Shown piece by piece: positions 57,284 through 64,000 of a stretch of DNA of 64,000 nt. Within the stretch, counting starts at the first letter, position 1. Each line of letters begins with the position of its first letter. Origin of the DNA: Acidobacteriota bacterium (GTDB lineage: Bacteria > Acidobacteriota > UBA6911 > RPQK01 > DATIPO01); NCBI GenBank assembly GCA_035471785.1, contig DATIPQ010000138.1, positions 1 through 64,000 on the forward strand, written 5' to 3'. A program made the position numbers and the translations under genes. The notes beneath the pieces were generated by a model, which ran no database searches, had not been told where the DNA came from, and worked only from the letters and a program-made list of their open reading frames with translations.

Positions 57284-57834
57284 GCAGAAATTTCCGCCCA
57301 CGGTTGATCCGCACCCTTTCACGCAAACTTGCAGCCGCCCTCGTCGCGGCCGTCCTTCCCTTGGGGACGGCCTTGGCGCTCGGCTCTCCTGGAGCAGGCG
57401 AATTGCGCCTGGGAAAGCTGCAGCCGAGCAACCAGGGAACCCTTGAGGCGACCGTGGAGCTGACCCGCCTTCCCAGCGGTCTCAGCGGTATCCAGTTCGA
57501 TCTGGTGATGGCCGATCCCGACCTGCAAGTCGAGGCCGTGCTCAGCCCGGTCATGCGGAAAAGCGGAAAGCTTCTCTACCTGCGCCCGATCGGGCCCGGG
57601 GTCTACCGCCTGCTGATCGCCGGCTTCAACCAAGGACCAATCGAGGCGGGAGCGGTGGCCACCTTGACGGTGAGTGGCTCCGCGCCCGCTGCGCCGGGGA
57701 CCCAGGTGCTGTCTGTCCGGCGGGTCATCGGGACCGACGGCGACGGGCGCCGGCTGAACTTCGCGTCCACGGTCGAGGAGGGCCGTCCCGCTGCCGGTGA
57801 CCGGGAAAGACGCAGCCGGATGCCTTATCGCTAA
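57280..57834 (+). CDS. Exported cohesin-like protein (short)
   Basis: 184 residues: signal peptide (about 1-34) and a single beta-sandwich resembling a cohesin domain (SGIQFDLVMADPDLQVEAVL, VYRLLIAGFNQGPIEAGAVATLTV, then a terminal TDGDG turn). The ATG overlaps the stop of the dockerin gene (ATGA) with a gtggagg ribosome site, implying coupled translation. There is no anchor or SLH domain. The natural partner by position is the dockerin of the preceding gene; binding is inference. Confidence 0.7.
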   Translation: MSRNFRPRLIRTLSRKLAAALVAAVLPLGTALALGSPGAGELRLGKLQPSNQGTLEATVELTRLPSGLSGIQFDLVMADPDLQVEAVLSPVMRKSGKLLYLRPIGPGVYRLLIAGFNQGPIEAGAVATLTVSGSAPAAPGTQVLSVRRVIGTDGDGRRLNFASTVEEGRPAAGDRERRSRMPYR

Positions 57835-57847
57835 GTGGAGAAAAGCC

Positions 57848-59014
57848 ATGTCCAGAATTTTCGCATTGATCACCGTCGTCTTTAGCCTGGCAACGGCTCA
57901 GGCCGCACAGTTGAGCGTGCGGAATGCCGTCGTCACGCCCGGTTCCGAGATCGAGATTGCCGTCGACTACCAGGCCCAGGACGAAGAAGTCACAGCCCTC
58001 CAGTTCGAAGTCCTCTTTGACGGCAGCCATTTCTCGCTGGCGGCCGAGGCCGGTAATGCGGCGGACGCGGGCGCCAAGACGGTGAGTTCAAACCAGCTCG
58101 ATCCCAACACTCTGCTGGTCATCGTCAGCGGGCTGAACCAGAACGCCATCCAAGACGGAACGCTGGTGGTGCTGAGAGTGTCCGTCCCGCGGGGGACGCC
58201 TCAAGCCGACTACGGCTTCCTGCTCGACAGCGTGTCCGCTACGGACCAGGACGGGGAGGAGGTGGCCACCGCGGCGGTCGACGGCACCTTGGCCGTGATG
58301 GCGGAAGAGACTCCGCCTCTCTTGATTTTCCCGCAGTACGCCGAAGGCCTGATCGCGGGGACCACCAGCCGGACCCGTCTGGTCATCCGAAACAACAGCG
58401 ACGAGCCGGACAGCGGCGAGGTCAGATTCTTCGACTCGTCGGGGAATCCTCAGCAAGTTCCCTCCGAGAGACGGGCGGCTTCTTCCATCTTCTACGAGCT
58501 GGCGCCCTGGTCGAGCACCGAAATCGTCACCGACGGCACGTCCGCCTCTCTCCTGAGCGGTCCTCTGACCGTCCACTCGGACCGGGGAGAAGAATCGGGT
58601 CTCGAAGCCACGGTGATTTTCACCATCCTGGGCGACAATTTTGTTTCGGTGAATCCAGCCCAGCCGCGCTCCCGGCACCAGGTCTACGTCAGCGTGAACG
58701 CCTTGGAAAACACCGGATTGGCGGTCTATAACCCGGGCAGCGACGGGGTCACGCTCGACCTGACCCTGCTCGACGCCTCGGGTGCGCCTGTAGCCGACCC
58801 GCTCTCGATGGTGCTCGCTCCTGGACAGCAACTGTCCGCCTTCGTGACCGAACAGCCGCTCTTCAACACCTTCTTCCAAGAGGAGTCAGTCTTCCGCGGC
58901 ACCCTTAACATCCACGTCCGCGACGCGGCCCAGGTCTCCCTGCTGGGCCTGATCCAGCGCCTCGACACCGGCGCCCTGATCGCCATAGCCGCCAGCTCCA
59001 ACCCAGCGCCCTGA
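57848..59014 (+). CDS. Exported cohesin-like protein with C-terminal beta domain
   Basis: 388 residues: signal peptide (about 1-20), a cohesin-type domain (about 21-155: VTPGSEIEIAVDYQAQDEEV, ALQFEVLFDGSHF, IVSGLNQNAIQDGTLVVLRV, SATDQDG), then two beta-rich modules. The last module (TGLAVYNPGSDG, LDLTLLDASGAPV, FRGTLNIHV) is related to the middle of the secreted protein at 36443. Start ATG 57848, 13 bases after the previous gene. Likely a secreted or surface scaffold-like partner of the dockerin protein. Confidence 0.75.
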   Translation: MSRIFALITVVFSLATAQAAQLSVRNAVVTPGSEIEIAVDYQAQDEEVTALQFEVLFDGSHFSLAAEAGNAADAGAKTVSSNQLDPNTLLVIVSGLNQNAIQDGTLVVLRVSVPRGTPQADYGFLLDSVSATDQDGEEVATAAVDGTLAVMAEETPPLLIFPQYAEGLIAGTTSRTRLVIRNNSDEPDSGEVRFFDSSGNPQQVPSERRAASSIFYELAPWSSTEIVTDGTSASLLSGPLTVHSDRGEESGLEATVIFTILGDNFVSVNPAQPRSRHQVYVSVNALENTGLAVYNPGSDGVTLDLTLLDASGAPVADPLSMVLAPGQQLSAFVTEQPLFNTFFQEESVFRGTLNIHVRDAAQVSLLGLIQRLDTGALIAIAASSNPAP

Positions 59015-59029
59015 CCAGGCGACGGTTTC

Positions 59030-59066
59030 TTGACATCAAGACATCACCAGATCTATGATCTGATGC
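59030..59066 (+). promoter_or_regulatory. vapBC promoter with embedded operator palindrome
   Basis: -35 TTGACA (59030-59035), 18-base spacer, -10 TATGAT (59054-59059), and the vapB ATG only 7 bases on (59067), giving a leaderless mRNA. A perfect inverted repeat CAGATC-TAT-GATCTG (59048-59062) covers the -10, fitting repression by the antitoxin itself. Confidence 0.7.
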
Positions 59067-59315
59067 ATGAGGACGACGCTGACCATCGAAGAGGACGTGG
59101 CGGTACTGATTCAAAGGCTGCGCAAAGAACGCGATCTGACGCTCAAGGAAGTCGTGAATCAAGCCCTGCGCAAGGGCCTCAACGTGATGCTGGCGCCTCC
59201 CCCGGAGAGCAAGCGCTACCGGATCAATCCCCGCGATTTGGGACGCTGCCGCCTCAACGATCTCGACAACATCTCCGAAGCTTTGGCCATCGCTGAAGGA
59301 GAGGACTACCGATGA
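59067..59315 (+). CDS. vapB: VapB-type antitoxin
   Basis: 82 residues beginning MRTTLTIEEDVAVLIQRL, the ribbon-helix-helix-type DNA-binding start of short VapB antitoxins, with LKEVVNQALRKGL as the second helix; the acidic C-terminus is the toxin-binding part. It overlaps vapC by 4 bases (ATGA). No ribosome site; the palindrome over its -10 suggests autoregulation. Confidence 0.85.
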   Translation: MRTTLTIEEDVAVLIQRLRKERDLTLKEVVNQALRKGLNVMLAPPPESKRYRINPRDLGRCRLNDLDNISEALAIAEGEDYR

Positions 59316-59758
59316 TCCTGGTGGACGCCAATCTGTTGGTGTACGCCTTCAACCAGAGCATGCCCCAGCACGGCAAGAGCCGTCAATGGTTGGAGGACGT
59401 CCTCAACCGCCATCCCCGCATCGGACTCCCCTGGCCCTCTCTGCTGGCCTTCCTGCGCCTCGTCACCAATCCTCGTATCTACCAGCATCCGGCGTCGATG
59501 GAGGATGCTTGGTCCCAAGTCCAGGAATGGCTCTCCCTGGAGCAGGTCTGGATTCCCCAACCCACCCGCCGCCATGCGGACATCCTGCAAGACCTCCTCA
59601 GCGTGGTGGGACACCAGTCCAACCTCGTCCCCGACGCCCACTTGGCCGCCCTGGCCATCGAACACGGCCTCACCCTTTTCTCGGCCGACAACGACTTCGC
59701 CCGCTTCCCCACCCTCACCTGGCACAACCCCCTGCGCGAGGATGGCCGGAACTCCTGA
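59312..59758 (+). CDS. vapC: VapC-type PIN-domain ribonuclease toxin
   Basis: 148-residue PIN domain. Acidic residues are in MILVDANLLVYAFN (Asp5), LAFLRLVTN region, LVPDAHLAALAIEHG (Asp near residue 111) and LFSADNDFARF (Asp near 131). It cleaves tRNA or rRNA in known relatives. All expected motifs are intact, so this pair should be functional, unlike the second pair at 60149-60782. Confidence 0.9.
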   Translation: MILVDANLLVYAFNQSMPQHGKSRQWLEDVLNRHPRIGLPWPSLLAFLRLVTNPRIYQHPASMEDAWSQVQEWLSLEQVWIPQPTRRHADILQDLLSVVGHQSNLVPDAHLAALAIEHGLTLFSADNDFARFPTLTWHNPLREDGRNS

Positions 59759-59871
59759 GGATTGGCCTTGCCACGATCCCCTCGATGCGCCGCATCTTCC
59801 TTCTGGCTACCTCCAGTTTCGTTCTGCTAGACTTATTGACACTCAACCCATCCAATCCTTCAGGAGGAGAA

Positions 59872-60078
59872 ATGAAACGCAGCCTACGCCAGATCACCGT
59901 CGCCATCGTCTTCCTATCCTTACTTGCGGGGGTCAGGACCCTACTGGGCCCCACCCAAACAAACGCCTGCATCCTGATCGAATTCTGCTCCTCCTCGGCC
60001 GACTGCTCCCTCTGGTGCCCCTCCGGCTCCGGCGACTGTATCCGCGTGGAATGCAGACAATTCTGCGTCTGCTCCTAG
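59872..60078 (+). CDS. Small exported cysteine-rich peptide
   Basis: 68 residues with a very strong ribosome site (aggaggag) and a signal-like N-terminus (MKRSLRQITVAIVFLSLLAG). The mature part has 8 Cys in ~35 residues (ACILIEFC, DCSLWCP, DCIRVECRQFCVCS). No family recognised. It could be a disulfide-rich secreted peptide or a bacteriocin-like product; no maturation gene lies next to it. It sits between two toxin-antitoxin loci in the accessory region. Confidence 0.65.
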   Translation: MKRSLRQITVAIVFLSLLAGVRTLLGPTQTNACILIEFCSSSADCSLWCPSGSGDCIRVECRQFCVCS

Positions 60079-60090
60079 CAGCCCGCATGG

Positions 60091-60142
60091 GATATCCACT
60101 CGACTTACAACCAGATATCTTCAACAAGCCGAGTACGATATC
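60091..60142 (+). promoter_or_regulatory. Three GATATC sites at 23-bp intervals upstream of the second vapB
   Basis: GATATC at 60091, 60114 and 60137, exactly 23 bases apart, the last ending 6 bases before the GTG start. Equal spacing of palindromes suggests an operator array for the antitoxin. Confidence 0.4.
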
Positions 60143-60148
60143 CTGCAT

Positions 60149-60370
60149 GTGATGAGTTCGACGCAAAGGATCAGCGTGGAGATCAATCGGGATCTGCTTC
60201 GATCAGCCAAGCGGATACTTGCGACGGCGACCATCAGGGAAACGATCGAGAAGGCCCTGTTGGAAGTCCAGCGTGGCGAGGCGCGTCGCGAGGAGGTCGA
60301 GGCCCTCTCCTCCATGGAAGGCTTGGATCTGATCGATCCAGATGTGATGGCCAAGGCATGGCGCTCATGA
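60149..60370 (+). CDS. VapB-family antitoxin of a degraded pair
   Basis: 73 residues (72 if ATG 60152 is used). [35 protein letters not shown] matches the DUF2191/VapB type (RTTVxxDxxLLxEAxxLxGxxTxRETVxxALxE). Its stop overlaps the start of the broken vapC gene by 4 bases. It appears intact and may still repress its own promoter or neutralise related toxins. Confidence 0.75.
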   Translation: MMSSTQRISVEINRDLLRSAKRILATATIRETIEKALLEVQRGEARREEVEALSSMEGLDLIDPDVMAKAWRS

Positions 60371-60782
60371 AGGCCCGCTACTTGGTCGACAAGCGCGCCT
60401 TTGGCCCGCAATGCACTTGGAACCGGTCCGCAAGCGACTTCGCCAATCATCGAAGCGGGTGAAAAGCCGCCACCTGCGCCATCATGGACTTGGAAGTTGT
60501 TTACAGCGCCCGAGGCGCCAAAGAGCACGCCGACATAAGGCGTCGCCGATCTTTGCCTACCACCACATCCCCCTCACCGAACCCGTGTTCCAGCGCGCCA
60601 TCGAGATCCAGAGCAAGCTGGCGAAGATCGGCCGTCACCGCCTACCCATCCCCGACCTCATCATCGCCGCCACCGCCGAACTCCACAACCTCACCATCCT
60701 CCACTACGACCGAGACTTCGACCGCATCGCCGAGGCTACCCAGCAACTCGCAGGCTGGATCATCCCTCAAGGGAGTCTTTAG
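60367..60782 (+). pseudogene. VapC PIN toxin disrupted by frameshifts and a stop
   Basis: PIN-toxin sequence is spread over several frames: MKARYLVDK (frame of 60367), [10 protein letters not shown] (next frame), IIEAG (third), a TGA where an Arg codon would be, then [14 protein letters not shown] back in the first frame, and finally [14 protein letters not shown] to [15 protein letters not shown] and [12 protein letters not shown] in the second frame to TAG 60782. Each piece matches a different part of the same VapC family in the right order, so this is a decayed toxin gene. Confidence 0.85.
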
Positions 60783-61052
60783 ACCGTTTAGCGGTATGAG
60801 GGATGCGTATTAACAGGCGCCTACCAGAAGTAGAGCCACCAAGCCCCACGAACTCACGACAAGAATGGTCCTAATATGGTCTCCTTACATTGTTTAGATT
60901 CAAAGAACCTGCCGGCACCCATCCCAAATAAAGTGTGAAGAGAAAGAACCACTGCTGTCTGAATTGCAATTCTGTCAGGGTTGCGCTAGACTCCTGCTTT
61001 GGACACCCGAAAACTCCAAACACGTTCTCTGCCGGGTGATAACTAAAAATTA
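60783..61052. other. Gene-free stretch between the vapC pseudogene and the recombinase
   Basis: 270 bases, lower in GC than its surroundings. A small inverted repeat TGATAA...TTATCA (61037-61055, 7-base loop) overlaps the recombinase stop codon. Nothing else recognised. Confidence 0.4.
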
Positions 61053-62036
61053 TCAGTGCCTCCTAAGAGTTCCTCTGCAGTTGTACTTCCGGACGAGACT
61101 TCTAAGATGTGAACTGTCTACAGCTGTGTATATCTGTGTCGTGGTGAGGCTTTGGTGGCCTAGGAGGCGTTGGACGTAGCGGATGTCTAGGCCGGCCTCG
61201 AGCAAATGGGTGGCGGCGGTGTGACGGAACATATGGGGGGTGATGCGGCGGGTTAGCGAAGCCTGGCGGCCGGCTTCGGCGATCCAGCGGCGGACGTGAG
61301 CCGTGGTGGTGAGGCGGTCCAGAGAAGGGTGGAGGATGAGTTGGGAGGTTGTGGGGTGCAGGGAAGAGCGGATTTGAAGGTAGCGGGAAATGAGGGCGTG
61401 GAGGGTGTCGTCGGGGAGGAAGACATGGCGCTGGCGGTGGCCCTTTCCTTGGATGAGGATGGTGGAGGTGTCGATGTCGAGGTCGCGCAGACGGATGGCG
61501 ACCAGTTCGCCGACGCGGATTCCGGTGGAGAAGAGAAGTTCGATGCAGACCAGGGTGGTGAGTTGCTGCAGGGCATCCGGGTCAGGGTGTAGGGGGAGGT
61601 TCTGAGGAGTGTAACGCTTGTTGCGGTAGATTCCCAGGCGTTTGGCCGACTCCAGGATCAGGGCTCGGACCTCCCTGCGGGTCAAGGTGCGGGGGAGGCG
61701 GTGAGGAAGACGCAGGCGGACACGCAAGCGCTGAAAGGGCGTGACTTCGATGCGCTCCTCGTCCTCCAGCCAGAGGAAGAGTTGACGCAGGCAAGCCAGG
61801 CGGCGCTTGACGGTGGAGGTCTTGAGTTCGCGCTCGTGCTGCAAATGGTGCATGTAAGACTGCAAAAGCTCCCGGGTGCACACCTCCAGCGTCTTGTGTC
61901 CTCCGACGAAGGTAAGGAAGTCGCGCAGGTCGGTTTCGTAGGCGCGGTGGGTGTGCCGGGACAGGTTCTTGGTGGCGCTCAGGTGGTGCAGAAAATCGGC
62001 ACAAATCTGGTGCAGTTTAGATCGGTTGCTTGCCAT
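61053..62036 (-). CDS. Tyrosine recombinase (XerC/XerD-like integrase)
   Basis: N-terminal SAM-like core-binding domain (FLHHLSATKNLSRHTHRAYETDL) and a C-terminal catalytic domain with Arg in STGIRVGELVAIRLRDLD, Lys in GKGHRQR, the HxxR box HMFRHTAATHLLEAG, LLGHQSLTTTQIYTAV with the final His and nucleophile Tyr. 327 residues. A ~20-residue insert (YRNKRYTPQNLPLHPDPDA) precedes the Arg I motif. It lies beside toxin-antitoxin genes and repeats, so it may serve an integrated element rather than chromosome dimer resolution. Confidence 0.9.
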   Translation of the reverse strand: MASNRSKLHQICADFLHHLSATKNLSRHTHRAYETDLRDFLTFVGGHKTLEVCTRELLQSYMHHLQHERELKTSTVKRRLACLRQLFLWLEDEERIEVTPFQRLRVRLRLPHRLPRTLTRREVRALILESAKRLGIYRNKRYTPQNLPLHPDPDALQQLTTLVCIELLFSTGIRVGELVAIRLRDLDIDTSTILIQGKGHRQRHVFLPDDTLHALISRYLQIRSSLHPTTSQLILHPSLDRLTTTAHVRRWIAEAGRQASLTRRITPHMFRHTAATHLLEAGLDIRYVQRLLGHQSLTTTQIYTAVDSSHLRSLVRKYNCRGTLRRH

Positions 62037-62347
62037 CGTCGCCTCTCTTTACCTGGCCTCTCGATGCAGGTAAGTGGCCATTGTAGTGCTTTATGTAGCG
62101 AGTCAGGCAAAAAAAGTGGTTATAATAGAGATACTTGATATTGTGAGGTTGGGGCAGGTGTCCGGCAGGGGTCAAGAGGGGTGGGGACGTTTGCGTGTCT
62201 AATCCTGATGGCGGCTTGAAGCCAAGTACGAATTCAGATGTGGAACATCCGTGGATTGAAGCTGCGCAAGAACACGATTGAGTGAGATCGTTTACGGCTT
62301 GGGGGCAGTTGATCGGGTAACGGACCTTTCAAAAACGACTGTGTGCA
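62037..62347. other. Gene-free stretch upstream of the recombinase
   Basis: 311 bases. On the minus strand a weak promoter for the recombinase may be TTGCCT-N19-TACAAT (62110 down to 62080). On the plus strand there is an isolated TATAAT (62121-62126). No gene is seen; 62348 begins a repeat element. Confidence 0.35.
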
Positions 62348-62510
62348 GCGCGTTAAGAGCTTTTGAGCCAGAGTCTTACCAGGTTCGAGGTGCGATATCC
62401 GAAGTTCGAAAGAACCCCAAACCAAAGGGGCGCAATCCTGACTGCCGAGGTTAAATCCGAAGTAAGTTAGGATGCGGCATGGCTCAGAACTTGTGACGCG
62501 TGGCGCCAGG
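62348..62510. repeat. One-ended copy of the repeat's second module
   Basis: Matches, in reverse orientation, the left part of copy A (12125-12312): CTTTTGAGCC-GAGTC, GGTTCGAGGTG-GATAT, GAAGTTCGAAAGAACC, GGCGCAAT and the terminal GGCTCAGAACTTGTGA with the outer GGCGCCAGG of the inverted repeat. It ends 16 bases before the GH18 start codon. Confidence 0.65.
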
Positions 62511-62526
62511 CAGGGAGGAAGACACC

Positions 62527-63324
62527 ATGAGCAAGGAAACCTTTATCGCCTACTGGAGCGGGGAGGAGCCGACGGGGCCCGAGCACTCGCCTACCCTGGA
62601 GCAAACGCCGGACTTCGTGGACATCGTCATCCTTTTCTACGTGCTGATCAACGATGACGGCAGTCTCAACTTTGACCGGCTGGTGCTGCACAACGACCAG
62701 GCCACCATCATGGGCTGGATGGAGGACATCCGTCAGCGGCAGCAGAACCAGCAGCGCAAGACCAAATTTACGCTGGGGATTCTGAGCGGCAGCTTCCCCG
62801 AGCAGGACCCTTCCACCTTCGCGCAAACGGTGGCCGCGGCCGCCGAGGACTGGGGCGTGGACGGTATCACCGTTGACTACGAGCCTCCGACCAGCGACCC
62901 TTCCATTATCAACGTGGTGAAGGCCATCAGGAGCGCCTTGCCCTCGGGGTCCATCATGACCGCCCCGATCTACGGCGCCTGGCTGGGCAACCCGCAATTG
63001 CAGCCGTTTGCCCAGCAGTTCGACTACGTGTCCACCATGGACTACACGCCTTATCCCGGCTACAGCAGCACCATCTCCCTCTACAACGACTATGGGCAGA
63101 CCATCGGGGGGACGGACAAGTTGGCCATCGGAGTGAGTTGCATGACGTTTACCAATGGGAATCACACGCCCTTGGATGACGTGAAGAAGCTGTGTGCCTA
63201 TGAGCCGTCGGGGGGGAATAAGCTGGGTATCATGCTCTATACCCTGTCTTATGACGCGCCTGGTCATGGGAGTCCATATCCCTTGTTTACCTATACGGAC
63301 ACGATTCATGACAGTTTGCCCTGA
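62527..63324 (+). CDS. GH18-type glycoside hydrolase
   Basis: 265 residues. The GH18 catalytic motif appears as WGVDGITVDYEPP (DGxTxDxE, Glu as proton donor), with the barrel strands KFTLGILSG, SIMTAPIYGAW, FDYVSTMDYTPYP and KLAIGVSCM before and after. The group includes chitinases and endo-beta-N-acetylglucosaminidases. There is no N-terminal signal peptide, which is unusual for the family. A caggaagga-like ribosome region (gggagga) precedes ATG 62527. Confidence 0.82.
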   Translation: MSKETFIAYWSGEEPTGPEHSPTLEQTPDFVDIVILFYVLINDDGSLNFDRLVLHNDQATIMGWMEDIRQRQQNQQRKTKFTLGILSGSFPEQDPSTFAQTVAAAAEDWGVDGITVDYEPPTSDPSIINVVKAIRSALPSGSIMTAPIYGAWLGNPQLQPFAQQFDYVSTMDYTPYPGYSSTISLYNDYGQTIGGTDKLAIGVSCMTFTNGNHTPLDDVKKLCAYEPSGGNKLGIMLYTLSYDAPGHGSPYPLFTYTDTIHDSLP

Positions 63325-63332
63325 TGGAGCGC

Positions 63333-63633
63333 TATTCCACCCCTTCAGGGTTCGCTTCCAGCTCGTTTCGTGACCCAGGGTTGCCCCCTTGCGCGCTTCG
63401 CTTGCGGCGGGCTTCACCCTGGGCTAACGAATCGCTCCCTTCAGGGAGCCCGGACGCCGCGTTGGATTTTTTTGAAGCTGACGTCGGCAGTGACGGCCTG
63501 TCCTGCGAAGCCTCGGCGAAGGAGGGGGCTAACGAATGGCTCCCCTTCAGCCTGGACGCCGCTTTGGCTTTTTCGAAGCTGACGTCGACAACAGCGACGG
63601 TCTGTCCTTCGAAGCCTCGGCGAAGGAGGGCGA
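63333..63633. repeat. Repeat element, copy D, with an internal 105-bp tandem duplication
   Basis: Same orientation as copy A: GCGCTATTCCACCCCTTCAG end, CCCAGGGT...CACCCTGGG arms, and CTAACGAATCGCTCCCTTCAG. From 63424 a unit of ~105 bases (CTAACGAAT... to ...GCCTCGGCGAAGGAGGG) is present twice (63424-63528, 63529-63633), imperfectly. It begins 8 bases after the GH18 stop. Small ORFs in it are not genes. Confidence 0.7.
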
Positions 63634-63700
63634 TTGGCTGGCCCGAGTCCGGACCGTTCGAAATTCGCACTTCGCAAATCGCACTTGCCCTTGCCCTTGC

Positions 63701-64000
63701 CTACTCCCAGCGCAGGGCCTGGGTGGGGTCCAGGCGGGAGGCGCGGCGGGCGGGGAGGTAGGTGGCGGAGAGGACGATCAGGGTCAGGGCGGCAGCAACC
63801 GCTGAGTAGGTGACGGGGTCGACGGGGTCGACGCCGAAGAGCAGGGCCGCCATCAGGCGGGTGAGGCCGAAGGCGGCAGCCAGACCCAAGCCCACTCCGA
63901 TGACGGCCAGAAAGAAGCCGTGGCGCAGCACCATGCGGCTGACGTCGGTTTGGCGGGCTCCCAGCGCCATGCGGACGCCAATCTCCTGAGTGCGCTGGCC
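63701..64000 (-). CDS. MacB/FtsX-type ABC permease, 3' part (cut by window edge)
   Basis: Frame open at the right edge. The visible 99 residues are the C-terminal FtsX domain: RTQEIGVRMALGARQTDV, three hydrophobic helices and the terminal TYLPARRASRLDPTQALRWE, characteristic of the MacB-like/ADOP permeases that are multiplied in Acidobacteriota. A matching stand-alone ATPase is encoded at 49345, but a link is not shown. Confidence 0.9.
   Translation of the reverse strand, partial: GQRTQEIGVRMALGARQTDVSRMVLRHGFFLAVIGVGLGLAAAFGLTRLMAALLFGVDPVDPVTYSAVAAALTLIVLSATYLPARRASRLDPTQALRWE

Noticed and set aside
54320-59014. Interpretation as part of a cellulosome
   Set aside because: No glycoside hydrolase, carbohydrate-binding module, SLH or sortase anchor occurs with the cohesin and dockerin genes, so a cellulose role is unsupported.
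59030-62036. Interpretation of the TA region as an integron cassette array
   Set aside because: No attC-like imperfect palindromes were seen between the genes, genes have their own promoters, and the recombinase lacks the IntI-specific region.
62118-62130. TATAAT on the plus strand as a promoter of a small RNA
   Set aside because: No matching -35 at 16-19 bases and no terminator downstream.
63332-63670. 112-residue minus-strand ORF at the right end
   Set aside because: Lies in repeat copy D and its tandem duplication; similar ORFs arise in every copy of such repeats.

Overview
The window is high-GC DNA from a Gram-negative bacterium, most likely an Acidobacteriota member or close relative. 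Supporting this are a MacB/FtsX-type permease tail of the kind abundant in that phylum (right edge), the PrsK/PrsR sensor-regulator pair, a BamA-like outer-membrane barrel, a bacillithiol-type YtxJ protein, dense ATGA-overlapped operons, and secreted proteins with cohesin, dockerin, PPC and beta-propeller modules. The assignment is inferred from gene content only; there is no rRNA in the window.

Layout. 1-3.2 kb: two phage-tail-collar (microcystin-dependent-like) proteins ending at a clear terminator, a CDP-alcohol phosphotransferase and an exported intradiol-dioxygenase-like protein. 3.2-8.8 kb (minus): radical SAM/SPASM protein, then an operon of outer-membrane barrel, secreted kinase-like protein, LOG-family protein and GNAT acetyltransferase. 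9-29 kb: mostly housekeeping (malate dehydrogenase, PGK, glucan phosphorylase, RarA, SpoU methyltransferase, FTHFS, two DMT transporters, M20 peptidases, hydrolase, thioesterase) and an AraC-type regulator with an unusual N-terminus. 29.5-35.9 kb: surface-polysaccharide cluster with RfbA, GmhA, PrsK, WbpA-like dehydrogenase and PrsR. 36-39.7 kb: PPC-domain secreted protein, malic enzyme, queuosine-precursor transporter. 39.8-47 kb: compact MoxR/DUF58/DUF4129/DUF4350 operon ending in an RDD-SpoIIM fusion, then ytxJ. 47.6-53.8 kb: multicopper oxidase, ABC ATPase, tRNA-Glu(CTC), Tat-exported aminotransferase, CPBP protease, DUF2911 protein. 53.8-54.1 kb: decayed fragments of an aldehyde dehydrogenase and ilvC. 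54.3-59 kb: three-gene operon of a dockerin-bearing di-heme beta-propeller protein and two cohesin-like proteins. 59-62 kb: accessory region with VapBC, a Cys-rich exported peptide, a second VapB with a broken VapC, and a tyrosine recombinase. 62.5-64 kb: GH18-type hydrolase and the edge of an ABC permease.

Two features stand out. The 54.3-59 kb operon looks like a non-cellulosomal cohesin-dockerin system that could tether a c-type cytochrome/propeller protein outside the cell. A dispersed, hairpin-rich repeat family with long terminal inverted repeats occupies most of the larger gene-free gaps (12.1-12.5, 35.9-36.1, 47.3-47.6, 62.3-62.5 and 63.3-63.6 kb). One copy supplies the last codons of a dehydrogenase, and another abuts a truncated aminotransferase pseudogene.
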